Below are positions 28,537 through 38,513 of a stretch of 64,000 bases of DNA, one piece after another. The notes under the pieces were generated by a model, which saw only the letters and a list, made by a program, of their open reading frames with translations, was not told where the DNA came from and searched no databases. The DNA is from Nitrosovibrio sp. Nv4 (lineage in GTDB: Bacteria; Pseudomonadota; Gammaproteobacteria; Burkholderiales; Nitrosomonadaceae). The stretch is from NCBI RefSeq assembly GCF_900215485.1, contig NZ_OCMZ01000001.1:620001-684000 (forward strand), in the 5' to 3' direction. The translations under genes were made by a program, and so were the position numbers. Positions within the stretch are counted from its first letter, which is position 1, and each line of letters begins with the position of its first letter.

Positions 28537-28790
28537 GCGTCGGCCGAGGGGCCCCGCGAAGCGGGGATCGGGCAGCGTCGGGCGCCGCGACCGCGGTTTC
28601 GGCGGTCGCTTTGCTGCAGTTGCGCGAATGTTCCGTCGGCGTCGGCCGAGGAGCCCCGCGAAGCGGGGATCGGACAGCGTCGGGCGCCGCAACCGCGGTT
28701 TCGGCGGTCGCTTTGCTGCAGTTGCGCGAATGTTCCGTCGGCGTCGGCCGAGGGGCCCCGCGAAGCGGGGATCGGGCAGCGTCGGGTGCC
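28537..28790. repeat. 102-bp tandem repeat, 2.5 copies
   Basis: Units start at 28537, 28639 and 28741, each with GCGTCGGCCGAGG; the first two are complete at 102 bp and the third stops matching after about 46-50 bp. Units differ at only a few bases. Each contains the hairpin CCCCGCGAAGCGGGG and, in complete units, a second one formed by GCGACCGC and GCGGTCGC. Because 102 is a multiple of three, open frames run through on both strands; I regard these as artefacts. The array lies between miaB and ybeZ, inside the probable transcript. Confidence 0.9.
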
Positions 28791-28895
28791 GGCATTCCGC
28801 CGCGGGCCCCACTTCCTTCGGAACACACTGCTTCGTCCTGCACTGTCGCCAGAAAACGTCGTCCCGGCAAGGGTTTGTTTAGAGACTTCCTGATC

Positions 28896-30242
28896 TCAGG
28901 CCTTTACAATTTCACCGCGCAATGAATGTGATAGCGCTGCAGTAATTTTTACATTTATGAAATGGCCGATCTTTTCCGGGTGACCGGCGAAATTTACCAT
29001 GCGGTTATTATCAGTACGTCCGCAAAGCTCGCTGGCGTCTTTTTTAGACTGACCCTCTATCAGAATGCGTTGCGTCGTCCCGATCATGCTTCGACTGACC
29101 GCTTGCGCCTGCTGCTCCACTTTTTCCTGCAAGCGTTGCAACCGCTCAAGTTTGATTTGATGAGGAGTTGTATCCGTCAGCTCCGCTGCGGGCGTGCCTG
29201 GGCGCGGGCTGTAGATGAAGCTGAAGGACCCATCGAAGTTTACCCTCTCAACAAGCTTCAAGGTGGCTTCGAAATCGGCCTCCGTTTCACCCGGAAACCC
29301 GATGATGAAATCGGAAGTAAGTGAAATATCAGGTCGGGCTGCGCGCAGCCGGCGGATAATGGATTTATATTCCAATGTCGTATAGCCGCGCTTCATCGCT
29401 GCCAATATCCGATCAGACCCTGATTGAACCGGCAAGTGCACATGACTTACCAGTTTAGGTAATGTTTCGTAAGCCTGGATCAGCCGTGCGGTAAATTCCC
29501 TCGGATGGGAAGTCGTATAGCGGATACGCTCGATACCGGGAATTTCGTGGATAAACTCAAGCAGCAGCGCCAGGTCTCCAATTTCTCCCTCTTCCCCCTC
29601 TCCCGCATATCCGATTACACCCCGATACGCGTTGACATTCTGCCCGAGCAACGTGACTTCCTTGACGCCTTGACTTGCCAATCCGGCAATTTCAGTCAGT
29701 ATGTCATCCAGGGGGCGCGAGATTTCTTCGCCACGCGTATAAGGTACGACGCAAAAGCTGCAATACTTGCTGCATCCTTCCATGATGGAAACAAAAGCGG
29801 TCACGCCTTCGGTACGCGCTGCCGGCAGGTGGTCGAATTTTTCGATTTCGGGGAACGAAATATCCACTTGGGGGCGGCCTGTCGCTTGACGTTGGGAAAT
29901 CAGCTGAGGCAACCGGTGCAGGGTTTGCGGACCAAACACCAGATCCACGTAGGGCGCCCGTTTCACAATCTCCGCACCCTCCTGGCTGGCAACGCAACCG
30001 CCCACACCAATGAGCAGATCCGGATTGGAAGCTTTAAGATGTCTGACGCGTCCCAGATCGTGGAATACCTTCTCCTGAGCCTTCTCCCGCACAGAGCAGG
30101 TGTTGAAAAGAATTACATCGGCATCAGCAGGGTTTTCGGTTTTTTCCATGCCCTGTGCATCATGAAGCACGTCTGCCATTTTGTCCGAGTCATACTCGTT
30201 CATCTGGCAGCCAAACGTTTTGATGTAAAGTTTTTTAGCCAC
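28896..30242 (-). CDS. miaB: tRNA-2-methylthio-N6-dimethylallyladenosine synthase
   Basis: A 448-residue radical-SAM methylthiotransferase modifying A37 of tRNAs that read UNN codons. The N-terminal UPF0004 domain has its three cluster cysteines in [27 protein letters not shown] and [10 protein letters not shown]. The radical-SAM motif is [17 protein letters not shown] (about 152-168). A C-terminal TRAM domain follows [21 protein letters not shown]. Complete, and head of the miaB-ybeZ-ybeY-corC order. Confidence 0.97.
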   Translation of the reverse strand: MAKKLYIKTFGCQMNEYDSDKMADVLHDAQGMEKTENPADADVILFNTCSVREKAQEKVFHDLGRVRHLKASNPDLLIGVGGCVASQEGAEIVKRAPYVDLVFGPQTLHRLPQLISQRQATGRPQVDISFPEIEKFDHLPAARTEGVTAFVSIMEGCSKYCSFCVVPYTRGEEISRPLDDILTEIAGLASQGVKEVTLLGQNVNAYRGVIGYAGEGEEGEIGDLALLLEFIHEIPGIERIRYTTSHPREFTARLIQAYETLPKLVSHVHLPVQSGSDRILAAMKRGYTTLEYKSIIRRLRAARPDISLTSDFIIGFPGETEADFEATLKLVERVNFDGSFSFIYSPRPGTPAAELTDTTPHQIKLERLQRLQEKVEQQAQAVSRSMIGTTQRILIEGQSKKDASELCGRTDNNRMVNFAGHPEKIGHFINVKITAALSHSLRGEIVKA

Positions 30243-30354
30243 GCCTATACCAAAGTATTACCAAATGTTGCGCTCGACTTTCCTGAGAAAATACGTGCTA
30301 TCGGTCCGGTCTGCCCGTCCACGGAGCAATCATGGCTGATGCTCATATAAAGCC

Positions 30355-33168
30355 TTACCCGCTGTTTCTCAGCCCGGCCGCCACCCCATTAATGGTGAGT
30401 TGTATCGCGCGCTTCACCGCGTCAGTGGAATCGCCGGAACGATAGCGGCGCAACAGCTCTACCTGAAGGTGATTGAGTGGGTCGATGTAGGGCGTGCGAT
30501 TGCGGATGCTGCGGGCGAGCGTAGGATTGTCCTGCAGCAGCTCGGTGCGGCCGGTCACGGCAAATAGCCATTTTACGCTCAAACCCCATTCTCTCTGTAT
30601 GCGCCCAAAAATTTCTTCTCGCAAGTCAATATCAGTAACAAGCTCAGCGTAGCGTGAGGCAATGCCCATGTCGGTTTTGGCCAACACCATATCCATGTTG
30701 GATAGCAGTGTTTGCAGGAACGGCCAGGTACGATGCATTTCCTGCAAAAACCCCAGGCCCTTTGCACCCCGGCCTTCGCGCTGGACAAACATTTCTACAG
30801 CCGTGCCGAAGCCGTACCAACCGGTAATCATGGCGCGATTGACGCTCCAGCTGAATGTCCAGGGGATCGCGCGCAGATCTTCTATCAAGTCGGATTTCTT
30901 CCGGGACGGCGGGCGGCTGCCAATATTCAGACCAGCAATTTCCCTTATCGGAGTCGATTCCTGAAAATAGCGTGTAAACCCCGGCGTCTCATATACCAGA
31001 TTGCGATAAGCTGCGAGCGCGTCGCCTGCCAGCACTTCCATGATGTGATAATAATCAGCGGCGCGTTGACCAAGAGGATCGTGGCTCAGCAGCGTAGCCT
31101 CGACTGTGGCCGCTACCAAAGTTTCAAGATTACGCCGGCCAATTTCCGGGTCGGCATATTTGCTGCCGATGACTTCGCCCTGCTCCGTGATTCGTATCTG
31201 TCCATTGACGCTGGCCGGAGGCTGAGCCAGTATTGCCTGATAGCTGGGGCCGCCGCCACGCCCGACTGTGCCGCCGCGTCCATGAAACAAACGCAATTCA
31301 ACCTTGTGCTTGGCGAAAACCTTGGTTAACTCTGTTTCGGCTTTGTAAAGCTCCCAGTTGGCGGCCAGGAACCCACCGTCCTTGTTGCTATCGGAATAAC
31401 CCAGCATCACTTCCTGAACATCACCGCGTGATGCGAGGAGTTTGCGGTAATACGGTAGTGAGAACAGCTCGTCCATTACGACGCCGCAGCCGCGCAAATC
31501 CGCGATAGTCTCGAATAATGGAACGATATTGAGATGCAGATGCGGTTTTTCTCCGGCTAGCAAGAGGCCCACTTCCTTCAGCAACAGCGCAACCTCCAGT
31601 ATGTCGGAAATGCCGTCGGCTTTGGAAATAACATAATTTGGCAATGCCGCGCGGCCGAAGCGCCGTTGAATTTCCGCCGCTGTTTGCAAAATGCACAGTT
31701 CGCTCTGAGCGAGTTCGGAATAGTCCAGATAAGGTGAACGCAGGGGACGGGGGCAGCTGATCTCTGTCAGCAGCCACTGGACACGTTCCGTCTCGGTCAA
31801 TTCGGAATAACCTGTGCGATTGGCGCCGTACTCGAACAATTCCGCCACTACCTGCTCATGTACATTGCTGTGCTGGCGCATATCCAGCGGCGCGAGATGA
31901 AACCCGAAAACCTCGGCTGCGCGTCTCAGGTGACGCAGTTCACCGCGCGCCAATAATTCCGACTTGTGCTGCTTGAGGGAATGGATGACGATATCGAGCT
32001 CCCGCACGAATTCCATGCTTTCCCTGTAGGGCGCGGCGGGTCCTACCGGACGCCGCTGCCGGATTACGTGACCAAGGCCCTGGCTGGTAGCAGCGAGACG
32101 TGCATAAATGCCAATCAGCGCGCGCCGGTAAGGCTCATCGGCACGGCTGGTCGCCCGGTCGGGCGACGCCTCTGCCAGTTTGGCCAATGCCTCATCCACA
32201 TTCACCAGGCGCTCCGTCAGACTTAGCTTGCGGCCGATCTGATGTACTTCACCCATATAGAAATCGAGCGCCAGCGCCGATTGACGCTCGGCTGCATGCA
32301 GCATTACCTCATGGGTGACAAATGGATTGCCATCCCGATCGCAGCCTATCCAGCTGCCTATGCGCAGGAACGGTGGAATATGCGGCGCGTGGGCTCCCAT
32401 GCGGCGTTCGAGCAGATCCTCGATTTCCGCATACAGACGGGGTACTTCGGTAAGAAAAGTGTAATGATAATAGGCCAGACCGTTTTTGATTTCGTCATAC
32501 ACCGAGAGGCGCTGCGAACGCAGCATGCGAGTCTGCCACAATATCTGAATGGCGGAGCGCAACCCGTCCTCGTTGCTGCGCAACTCGTCCGGCGTAAGCT
32601 GGACGCGGTCGCGCTCATTCAGCAGGTGCGCAATGGTCAATTGGCAATCGAGTATGCTTCTGCGCTGCACCTCGGTCGGGTGCGCCGTCAGCACCGGTGA
32701 GACGACCGCCTTGGCGAAGAATCTGCTTAATGCGGCGCCGTCCTTCCCGCTGTTGAAGACCCGATCCAGCGCCAATGCCACGCTCCCTGCCTGCGGTGGC
32801 GATCCGGCCCGAAGATGGCTGCGCCGACGGCGGTTGTGATGCATGTCCTCGGCGATGTTGGAAAGTTGCGAGAATTGGCTGAATGCGCGCACGACCGCTT
32901 CCGTCGCCTTGTTGCTCAACTGATTGAGCATCATATCCATTTCCTGCCGTGCCGTCGGATCCTGCTCGCGGCGAAATCGAATCGCGGTCTGGCGGATGTT
33001 TTCGACCAGATCAAAAGTAGGGTCTCCCTCCTGCTCACGCAAGGTATCGCCCAGCATGCGCCCCAGCAGGCGGATATCCTCACGAAGGGGATCGTCCTTC
33101 ACGGGCGGATCTTTATCATTGCTGTGATTTTTATCGAAATTTCCGCTTCGGGAAGCAAGGGAACTCAT
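30355..33168 (-). CDS. ppc: phosphoenolpyruvate carboxylase
   Basis: A 937-residue anaplerotic enzyme making oxaloacetate from PEP and bicarbonate, useful for replenishing the TCA cycle. Motifs: the catalytic His in VLTAHPTEVQRRSI, the GYSDSNKDGG segment, FHGRGGTVGRGGGP (mobile loop) and the C-terminal RNSG. The start is ATG 33168, eight bases after AGAGG; the frame remains open for 25 more codons upstream. It is divergent from hemC, with a 125-bp shared promoter region. Confidence 0.96.
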   Translation of the reverse strand: MSSLASRSGNFDKNHSNDKDPPVKDDPLREDIRLLGRMLGDTLREQEGDPTFDLVENIRQTAIRFRREQDPTARQEMDMMLNQLSNKATEAVVRAFSQFSQLSNIAEDMHHNRRRRSHLRAGSPPQAGSVALALDRVFNSGKDGAALSRFFAKAVVSPVLTAHPTEVQRRSILDCQLTIAHLLNERDRVQLTPDELRSNEDGLRSAIQILWQTRMLRSQRLSVYDEIKNGLAYYHYTFLTEVPRLYAEIEDLLERRMGAHAPHIPPFLRIGSWIGCDRDGNPFVTHEVMLHAAERQSALALDFYMGEVHQIGRKLSLTERLVNVDEALAKLAEASPDRATSRADEPYRRALIGIYARLAATSQGLGHVIRQRRPVGPAAPYRESMEFVRELDIVIHSLKQHKSELLARGELRHLRRAAEVFGFHLAPLDMRQHSNVHEQVVAELFEYGANRTGYSELTETERVQWLLTEISCPRPLRSPYLDYSELAQSELCILQTAAEIQRRFGRAALPNYVISKADGISDILEVALLLKEVGLLLAGEKPHLHLNIVPLFETIADLRGCGVVMDELFSLPYYRKLLASRGDVQEVMLGYSDSNKDGGFLAANWELYKAETELTKVFAKHKVELRLFHGRGGTVGRGGGPSYQAILAQPPASVNGQIRITEQGEVIGSKYADPEIGRRNLETLVAATVEATLLSHDPLGQRAADYYHIMEVLAGDALAAYRNLVYETPGFTRYFQESTPIREIAGLNIGSRPPSRKKSDLIEDLRAIPWTFSWSVNRAMITGWYGFGTAVEMFVQREGRGAKGLGFLQEMHRTWPFLQTLLSNMDMVLAKTDMGIASRYAELVTDIDLREEIFGRIQREWGLSVKWLFAVTGRTELLQDNPTLARSIRNRTPYIDPLNHLQVELLRRYRSGDSTDAVKRAIQLTINGVAAGLRNSG

Positions 33169-33293
33169 AAACGTAACCTCTTTCTTAACGGCAGATACGA
33201 GCGGATGCCTCGCGCGCTTCAATCCAGCTTTGGCGCGCGGCATGCTAAAATGGATGCCAGCAGCAATTCCGTAATTTTCTCATTGTAATAATA

Positions 33294-34259
33294 ATGCCTA
33301 ATTCATCCATACCACCAAAAATCGTTATTGCGACGCGGGAAAGCGTCCTTGCCCTGTGGCAGGCAAATTTCATTCGGGATCGACTTACGAAATTATACCC
33401 GCAAACGGAATTCAGCATATCCGCTATGACTACCCGCGGCGATCAGATTCTGGATGTATCCCTCTCCAAAATTGGTGGCAAGGGATTATTCATCAAGGAA
33501 TTGGAACAGGCGTTGGAAGATGGCCGCGCCGATATCGCCGTGCATTCCATGAAGGATGTGCCGATGGATATGCCGTTTGGATTTGCGCTGGCCGCCATCG
33601 CCGAACGCGAAGATCCGCGCGATGCTTTTATTTCCAATCGATATACCACGCTCGATTCGCTCCCGACCGGCAGTGTGGTGGGAACCTCCAGTCTACGCCG
33701 CGAAAGCCAGCTGCGCGCGCGTTTCCCGCATTTGCAGGTGCAGCCCTTGCGCGGCAACGTGCAGACGCGACTGCGCAAGCTGGATGAGGGACAGTTTGCG
33801 GCTATTATTTTAGCGGCCGCAGGTTTGAAACGACTGGGACTGGGCAATCGCATTACCGCACTGTTAAGTCCCGAACTGAGTTTGCCGGCAGTGGGCCAAG
33901 GCGCCTTGGGCATCGAGTGCCGGACCGATCGAACCGATTTGATCGAGTTGATGAAGCCGCTGCATCATCTGCCTACTGCTCAGTGCGTTGAGGCCGAGCG
34001 CGCCATGAGCCGCGCGTTGGGTGGAAGCTGCGAAGTGCCCCTGGGAGGCTTTGCTGAAATTGCCGGAGGTATACTGCGATTACGCGGATTCGTCGCCAGC
34101 CAGGATGGAATGCGCATGATAAGTGATGAATTGAGTGGCGATCCGGAAGCTGGGACGGTAATGGGCGCGCAGTTGGCGCAGAATTTGAAGGTACAGGGCG
34201 CGGAAGAAATTCTGACGGCGCTGGGATCGAGAGCGACCGAGCCCGTGAGCCATCCGTGA
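33294..34259 (+). CDS. hemC: porphobilinogen deaminase
   Basis: A 321-residue enzyme assembling hydroxymethylbilane from four porphobilinogens. Motifs are [21 protein letters not shown]-like [31 protein letters not shown] and [17 protein letters not shown]. The dipyrromethane-cofactor Cys lies in [12 protein letters not shown] (near residue 246). It heads hemC-hemD-hemX-hemY, all four joined by ATGA or GTGA overlaps, so this is a tightly coupled heme operon. Confidence 0.97.
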   Translation: MPNSSIPPKIVIATRESVLALWQANFIRDRLTKLYPQTEFSISAMTTRGDQILDVSLSKIGGKGLFIKELEQALEDGRADIAVHSMKDVPMDMPFGFALAAIAEREDPRDAFISNRYTTLDSLPTGSVVGTSSLRRESQLRARFPHLQVQPLRGNVQTRLRKLDEGQFAAIILAAAGLKRLGLGNRITALLSPELSLPAVGQGALGIECRTDRTDLIELMKPLHHLPTAQCVEAERAMSRALGGSCEVPLGGFAEIAGGILRLRGFVASQDGMRMISDELSGDPEAGTVMGAQLAQNLKVQGAEEILTALGSRATEPVSHP

Positions 34260-35059
34260 CCAAACCGCTGGCCGGGACCAATATCCTGGTCACGCGTCCG
34301 GCCCATCAGGCCGGCGAGCTTGCTGACCGCATACGCGCAGCAGGTGGTAATCCCGTTTTATTTCCGGTGCTGGAGATTCTGGATACGACGAATCAGCATC
34401 CACTGCTGGATTTGATCGAACGTCTCGACGAATTCGACCTTGCAATTTTTATCAGTCCCAACGCGGTCAATAAGGCAATGCGTCTGATACTGAAAAAGCG
34501 GACATTGCCCACCGGGCTTAAAATTGCGGCGGTTGGCCAGGGGACCGTGCGGGAACTGGGAAATTTTGGCGTTAATGCCGTAATCGCCCCGACTACACGT
34601 TTCGATAGCGAGGCGTTGCTTGACATGGCTGAATTAAGGCAAATGGAAGGCAAACGCGTCGTAATTTTTCGCGGCGACAGGGGACGGGAAGTGCTGGGGG
34701 AAAATTTGCTGAAAAGGGGCGCCACCCTTGAATATGCAGAATGTTACCGCCGGGTCAAGCCGCATTCGGATACCGCTCTGTTAGCGAGAGCCCGGGCGAG
34801 TGGAAAAATGACCGTGATTACGATAACCAGCAGTGAAGGGTTGCGCAATTTATGCGACATGGTTGGTGAATCCGGTCAGGCGTGGCTCCGAAAAACGCCA
34901 TTGTTTGTATCTCACGAGCGCATAGCTCAAACCGCGAGGAAACTGGGATTTACCCACGTGATCCTTACCTCTGCCGGCGATGATGGGCTGATGGAAGGCT
35001 TGTTGGATTACTTTCAGCCAGAAGCCAGCGGCGAAAATCGTATTTCAACGAAACCATGA
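34256..35059 (+). CDS. hemD: uroporphyrinogen-III synthase
   Basis: A 267-residue enzyme that cyclises and inverts hydroxymethylbilane. It begins with GTG 34256 overlapping the hemC stop (GTGA). Family segments are [65 protein letters not shown] and [14 protein letters not shown]. Sequence is poorly conserved across the family, but context between hemC and hemX makes the call firm. Confidence 0.93.
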   Translation: MTKPLAGTNILVTRPAHQAGELADRIRAAGGNPVLFPVLEILDTTNQHPLLDLIERLDEFDLAIFISPNAVNKAMRLILKKRTLPTGLKIAAVGQGTVRELGNFGVNAVIAPTTRFDSEALLDMAELRQMEGKRVVIFRGDRGREVLGENLLKRGATLEYAECYRRVKPHSDTALLARARASGKMTVITITSSEGLRNLCDMVGESGQAWLRKTPLFVSHERIAQTARKLGFTHVILTSAGDDGLMEGLLDYFQPEASGENRISTKP

Positions 35060-36117
35060 GTGCAGAAACTCAATCTGTCGAGGCCGGGAAGCCACATGAA
35101 GCGCGTAAGAGGCCGCCTCAGGGATTGATCGGGCGCATCAGCCCTGTTTTGCTTCTTGCTCTGATCTTTATCCCGGTAATGGCATGGCAGTGGTACGACA
35201 CCCGTCATGAAATCGCTGGATTGCAGCATGAGCTGGCAAAACGGCTGGCCGAGTCGGACGCTTCGGATAAAGAGTCGCATAACCTGGCGGCGGAGGCAAC
35301 CGAGGCAGGGCGTCGGGTAGAAACAAAGGTTAACTTGCTGGAAGCCAAGCTGGCTGAATCGCAGAGCCAGCAATTGGCGCTGGAGGCGCTGTACCAGGAG
35401 CTTACGCGTAATCGCGATGAGGCAACACTGGAGGAAGTGGAACAACTGCTTCTTATTGCCAATCAACAGTTGCAGCTGGCAAGCAATGTCAAGGCTGCTC
35501 TGATCGCCATGCAAGAGGCCGATGCCCGCCTGCAGCGCATTGACCGCCCCCAGTTATCCCCATTGCGCAAGATCCTCGCGCAGGACATGGATCTTCTGAA
35601 ATCGGCACCCTATGTGGACACGGTGGGGATCAGCCTGCGTCTGGACAATCTGGCGGCCTCGGTCGATGCATTGCCGTTGAAGATGGAACTTCGTCCACCG
35701 GAAACCGCCTCCTCCCCGCATCAAATTCCGGCAACGGAAAATATATGGCTCAGGTTCGCGCGTGAGGCATGGGAAGACGTAAAGCGATTGGTGCGGGTCC
35801 AGTATATGAATCAACCGGATCTCGCCCTGCTATCGCCATCACAGGCATATTTCCTGCGAGAGAATTTAAAGTTGCGCCTGCTGTCGGCTCGGCACGCACT
35901 ATTTGCCCGCGATGTAGCGAGCTTCAAGGCTGATCTCGATGCATCTGTAGAATGGATCAGCCGCTATTTCGACAATGAATCGAAATCCGTCATCGATATG
36001 CTTGAAGCACTGCGTCAGTTGCAAGACAGCGAAGTGGGTATTGAATTGCCTCGTATTTCTGCCAGTCTCGATGCGGTTCGCAACTATCGGATTGCACGCG
36101 ACCGAGGAATTAGATGA
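35056..36117 (+). CDS. hemX: HemX-family membrane protein
   Basis: A 353-residue inner-membrane protein, often mislabelled as uroporphyrinogen methyltransferase. A Pro/Lys-rich N-terminus precedes one membrane segment (about 31-46, VLLLALIFIPVMAWQWY). A coiled coil (about 50-125, Glu/Ala/Leu-rich) follows, and then the HemX periplasmic domain with EQLLLIANQQLQLASNV and WLRFAREAWEDVKRLVRV. No methyltransferase motifs are present. Its role in heme synthesis is not settled. Confidence 0.9.
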   Translation: MSAETQSVEAGKPHEARKRPPQGLIGRISPVLLLALIFIPVMAWQWYDTRHEIAGLQHELAKRLAESDASDKESHNLAAEATEAGRRVETKVNLLEAKLAESQSQQLALEALYQELTRNRDEATLEEVEQLLLIANQQLQLASNVKAALIAMQEADARLQRIDRPQLSPLRKILAQDMDLLKSAPYVDTVGISLRLDNLAASVDALPLKMELRPPETASSPHQIPATENIWLRFAREAWEDVKRLVRVQYMNQPDLALLSPSQAYFLRENLKLRLLSARHALFARDVASFKADLDASVEWISRYFDNESKSVIDMLEALRQLQDSEVGIELPRISASLDAVRNYRIARDRGIR

Positions 36118-37325
36118 AGTGGGCGCTATGGCTTCTGGCGTTGTTTTCCGTTGCCGTGGCGGTGACACTCGCCGCCAGATACAACAATGGTTATGTGCTG
36201 GTCGTGGCTCAACCTTATCGCGTCGAGCTATCGCTCAATTTGTTGGCCGTGTTACTGCTGGCGGTAATTTTTATCGCTTATTTCGCCGTGCGGCTGGCTG
36301 TCATTACCCTGCGATTGCCAACAGAGGTGGGCGAATTCCGTTCTCGCAGGCGCCACGAGAAAGCACGTACGAGAATGCTTGACGGGCTCAAGGCGTTCTT
36401 TGAAGGGCGCTACGCCCAGGCCGAGAAAGCTTCCTCTGCCGCACTGGAACTGAAAGAGTCTCCCGCCGTTAACGCGATTAATGCCATGGTCGCTGCCCGT
36501 TCCGCACATGAACTGAGAAAATATTCCCGACGTGATGAGTTTATTGCCTTAGCGGAAAGAAATGCACCGAAAGAGATAACGCTGCGGCTAATGACACAAG
36601 CCGAATTGTTGCTGGATGAGCACCGACCCGATGAGGCACTGAAAATATTGCAGTCCCTGACCACAACGGGGACGCGCCAGCCTACCGCCGCACTGCGGCT
36701 GGAACTTAAAGCGCAGCAGCGATCAAAAAACTGGGATGCCGTTCTGGATCTGCTGCGGGAGTTGGAGCAGCGTGATGCCGTTGACATGGAGCTGGTGAGG
36801 CAGCTGAGACGCCGCGCCCATGTGGAAAGTCTCAAAAGCAGAAGGCTGAATCCCCAGGCACTGAAGGAGTATTGGCAAAATACCTCTTCAACCGATAAGA
36901 AAGACGGCAAGCTCGCCGCCGCTGCTGCGCGTGCGTATATCTCAATGGGCGACTCTGCAACCGCTCGTCAGATTATTGAGGAGAGTCTGGATAACCAATG
37001 GGATTCCGAATTAGCTGAGCTGTATGCACAATGTACGGGTAACGATGCCATCAGGCAAATTGAACGCGCCGAAGCGTGGCTTAAGTCTCATCCCAACGAC
37101 GCATCTCTGCTGCTTGCTTTGGGCAAGCTTTGCGTCCACTGCGAACTATGGGGCAAAGCACAAAATTATCTGGAGGCGAGTCTGTCGGTGGAACCGGATT
37201 ACCCGGCGCATCTCGCGTTAGCACAACTGAACGAGAAACTTGGCCGGCCTGAATTGGCTGGCGATCATTATAGTAAGGGTCTGGAACTCGCATTGAAGCG
37301 ACTCGACGCGCTGGCGCAGGAGTAA
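36114..37325 (+). CDS. hemY: HemY N-terminal-domain / TPR membrane protein
   Basis: A 403-residue protein of the proteobacterial HemY family (unrelated to protoporphyrinogen oxidase HemY). Two membrane helices (about 3-22 and 41-65) are followed by a cytoplasmic or periplasmic TPR domain with helices such as YAQAEKASSAAL, SLTTTGTRQPTAALRLELKAQ and LLLALGKLCVHCELWGKAQNYLEASLSVEPDYPAHLALAQL. It ends the heme operon and converges with the ferredoxin-reductase gene. Confidence 0.9.
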   Translation: MKWALWLLALFSVAVAVTLAARYNNGYVLVVAQPYRVELSLNLLAVLLLAVIFIAYFAVRLAVITLRLPTEVGEFRSRRRHEKARTRMLDGLKAFFEGRYAQAEKASSAALELKESPAVNAINAMVAARSAHELRKYSRRDEFIALAERNAPKEITLRLMTQAELLLDEHRPDEALKILQSLTTTGTRQPTAALRLELKAQQRSKNWDAVLDLLRELEQRDAVDMELVRQLRRRAHVESLKSRRLNPQALKEYWQNTSSTDKKDGKLAAAAARAYISMGDSATARQIIEESLDNQWDSELAELYAQCTGNDAIRQIERAEAWLKSHPNDASLLLALGKLCVHCELWGKAQNYLEASLSVEPDYPAHLALAQLNEKLGRPELAGDHYSKGLELALKRLDALAQE

Positions 37326-37424
37326 ACCGGCAACGACTCGCGCCGCCCCGACGCTTTATGCCAAATAACAGCGCGCCGGGACAACTCTTGGGGATTGCAG
37401 CAGAGCACCGATGACGCGGAAAAA

Positions 37425-38465
37425 TCAGGGTTTTGGTTCGCTTGCCGAAGTCGTGAATGCGTCGGAAAAAAACTCATCTTCCGGGAGGCCGCGCAGGCGG
37501 GTGAAATCCCGGTGCGCGGCTTCGACCATCGCCGGCGTGCCGCAAGCATATACCTGATATCCGGCGAGATCATCGAAATCCTGCAGCACGGCTTCATGTA
37601 CCAGACCCGTCCTTCCATTCCAGTTATCCGTTGGCAGGGGCTCGGATAGTACAGGGATAAAAGTAAAATTGTCGTGTTCCCGCTGCCAGCTTCCCGCCAG
37701 ATCCGTCATATAGAGATCGGCCCTGGTGCGGTTGCCCCAGTAGAGGACCATCTGCCGCTCATGTGCGCGGAAGTCTTGTACGTGAAAGATATGTTCGAGT
37801 ATGCTTTTAACCGGCGCGAATCCTGTGCCGCTGGCTACGAAGATAATCGGCTTATCCGAATCTTCCCGCAGGAAAAAGGTGCCGAGCGGCCCTTCAAAAC
37901 GCAGAATGTCCTTCTCCTTCATCTGCGTGAATACATGCTCGGCAAATGCGCCGCCGCGGTAATTCCGTACATGTAACTGGAGCAGTTCGTCGTCATGAGG
38001 CGCATTTGCCAGCGAGAAACTCCGGCGCTTGCCATTTTTCATGAGAATATCGATATATTGACCCGCGAGAAACTGCAAGCGTTCGTTGGCTGGAAGCTTC
38101 AGGGAAATAATCATTACGTCAGGCGCGACCCGTTCCAGTTTGTGGACGCGGCACGGCAGCATCTTGATTTTAATGTCTTTTATTGCCCCGATTTCCCGGC
38201 ATTCGATGACAAGCTCCGATAATGGGATTGCGCAGCAAAACAGTGCCATCCCCGCCTGCTTCTCCACTTCCGTTAGCGCACTTTCATTATGGCTGCCGAA
38301 ATCGACCTTTCCCTGTATGATTTTGCCCTTGCAAGTACCACAGGCGCCGTTTCGGCAGCCATAGGGAAGCGGATAACCTTCGCGAAGCGCGGCTTGTAAC
38401 ACGGTTTCCCCGGGTTGGGCGAAAAAAACATGCCCGCTAGGCTCGATAGTAATTTGATGCGGCAT
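37425..38465 (-). CDS. 2Fe-2S ferredoxin-linked NAD(P)H:flavin reductase (CDP-6-deoxy-delta-3,4-glucoseen reductase-like)
   Basis: A 346-residue electron-transfer flavoprotein. The N-terminal plant-type ferredoxin domain binds a 2Fe-2S cluster through YGCRNGACGTCKGK and the Cys in ALFCCA. An FAD-binding domain follows (RRSFSLANAP), then an NAD-binding domain (FVASGTGFAPVKSILEH and YACGTPAMVEAAHRDF). The family is annotated after AscD, but without sugar genes nearby the partner is more likely a general oxygenase or reductase. It is divergently transcribed from the SDR gene, with only 48 bp between starts. Confidence 0.88.
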   Translation of the reverse strand: MPHQITIEPSGHVFFAQPGETVLQAALREGYPLPYGCRNGACGTCKGKIIQGKVDFGSHNESALTEVEKQAGMALFCCAIPLSELVIECREIGAIKDIKIKMLPCRVHKLERVAPDVMIISLKLPANERLQFLAGQYIDILMKNGKRRSFSLANAPHDDELLQLHVRNYRGGAFAEHVFTQMKEKDILRFEGPLGTFFLREDSDKPIIFVASGTGFAPVKSILEHIFHVQDFRAHERQMVLYWGNRTRADLYMTDLAGSWQREHDNFTFIPVLSEPLPTDNWNGRTGLVHEAVLQDFDDLAGYQVYACGTPAMVEAAHRDFTRLRGLPEDEFFSDAFTTSASEPKP

Positions 38466-38513
38466 CTGATTACGAATGGTTCAGTAAAGACAAGGATAAC
38501 CGGCGCAAACAAA

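Noticed and set aside
28537-28790. CRISPR array
   Set aside because: The repeats are directly adjacent with no unique spacers, units are 102 bp, and no cas genes are present.
28411-28925. Overlapping ORFs through the 102-bp repeats on both strands
   Set aside because: Open frames arise because the repeat length is a multiple of three; products are low-complexity Arg/Pro sequences with no ribosome binding site.
29505-30350. 281-codon ORF on the plus strand
   Set aside because: Antisense to miaB, with no domain or ribosome binding site; a shadow of a GC-biased gene.
35056-36117. Uroporphyrinogen-III methyltransferase activity for HemX
   Set aside because: The protein has a membrane anchor and coiled coil but none of the SAM-binding motifs of SUMT enzymes; the name is a legacy annotation.
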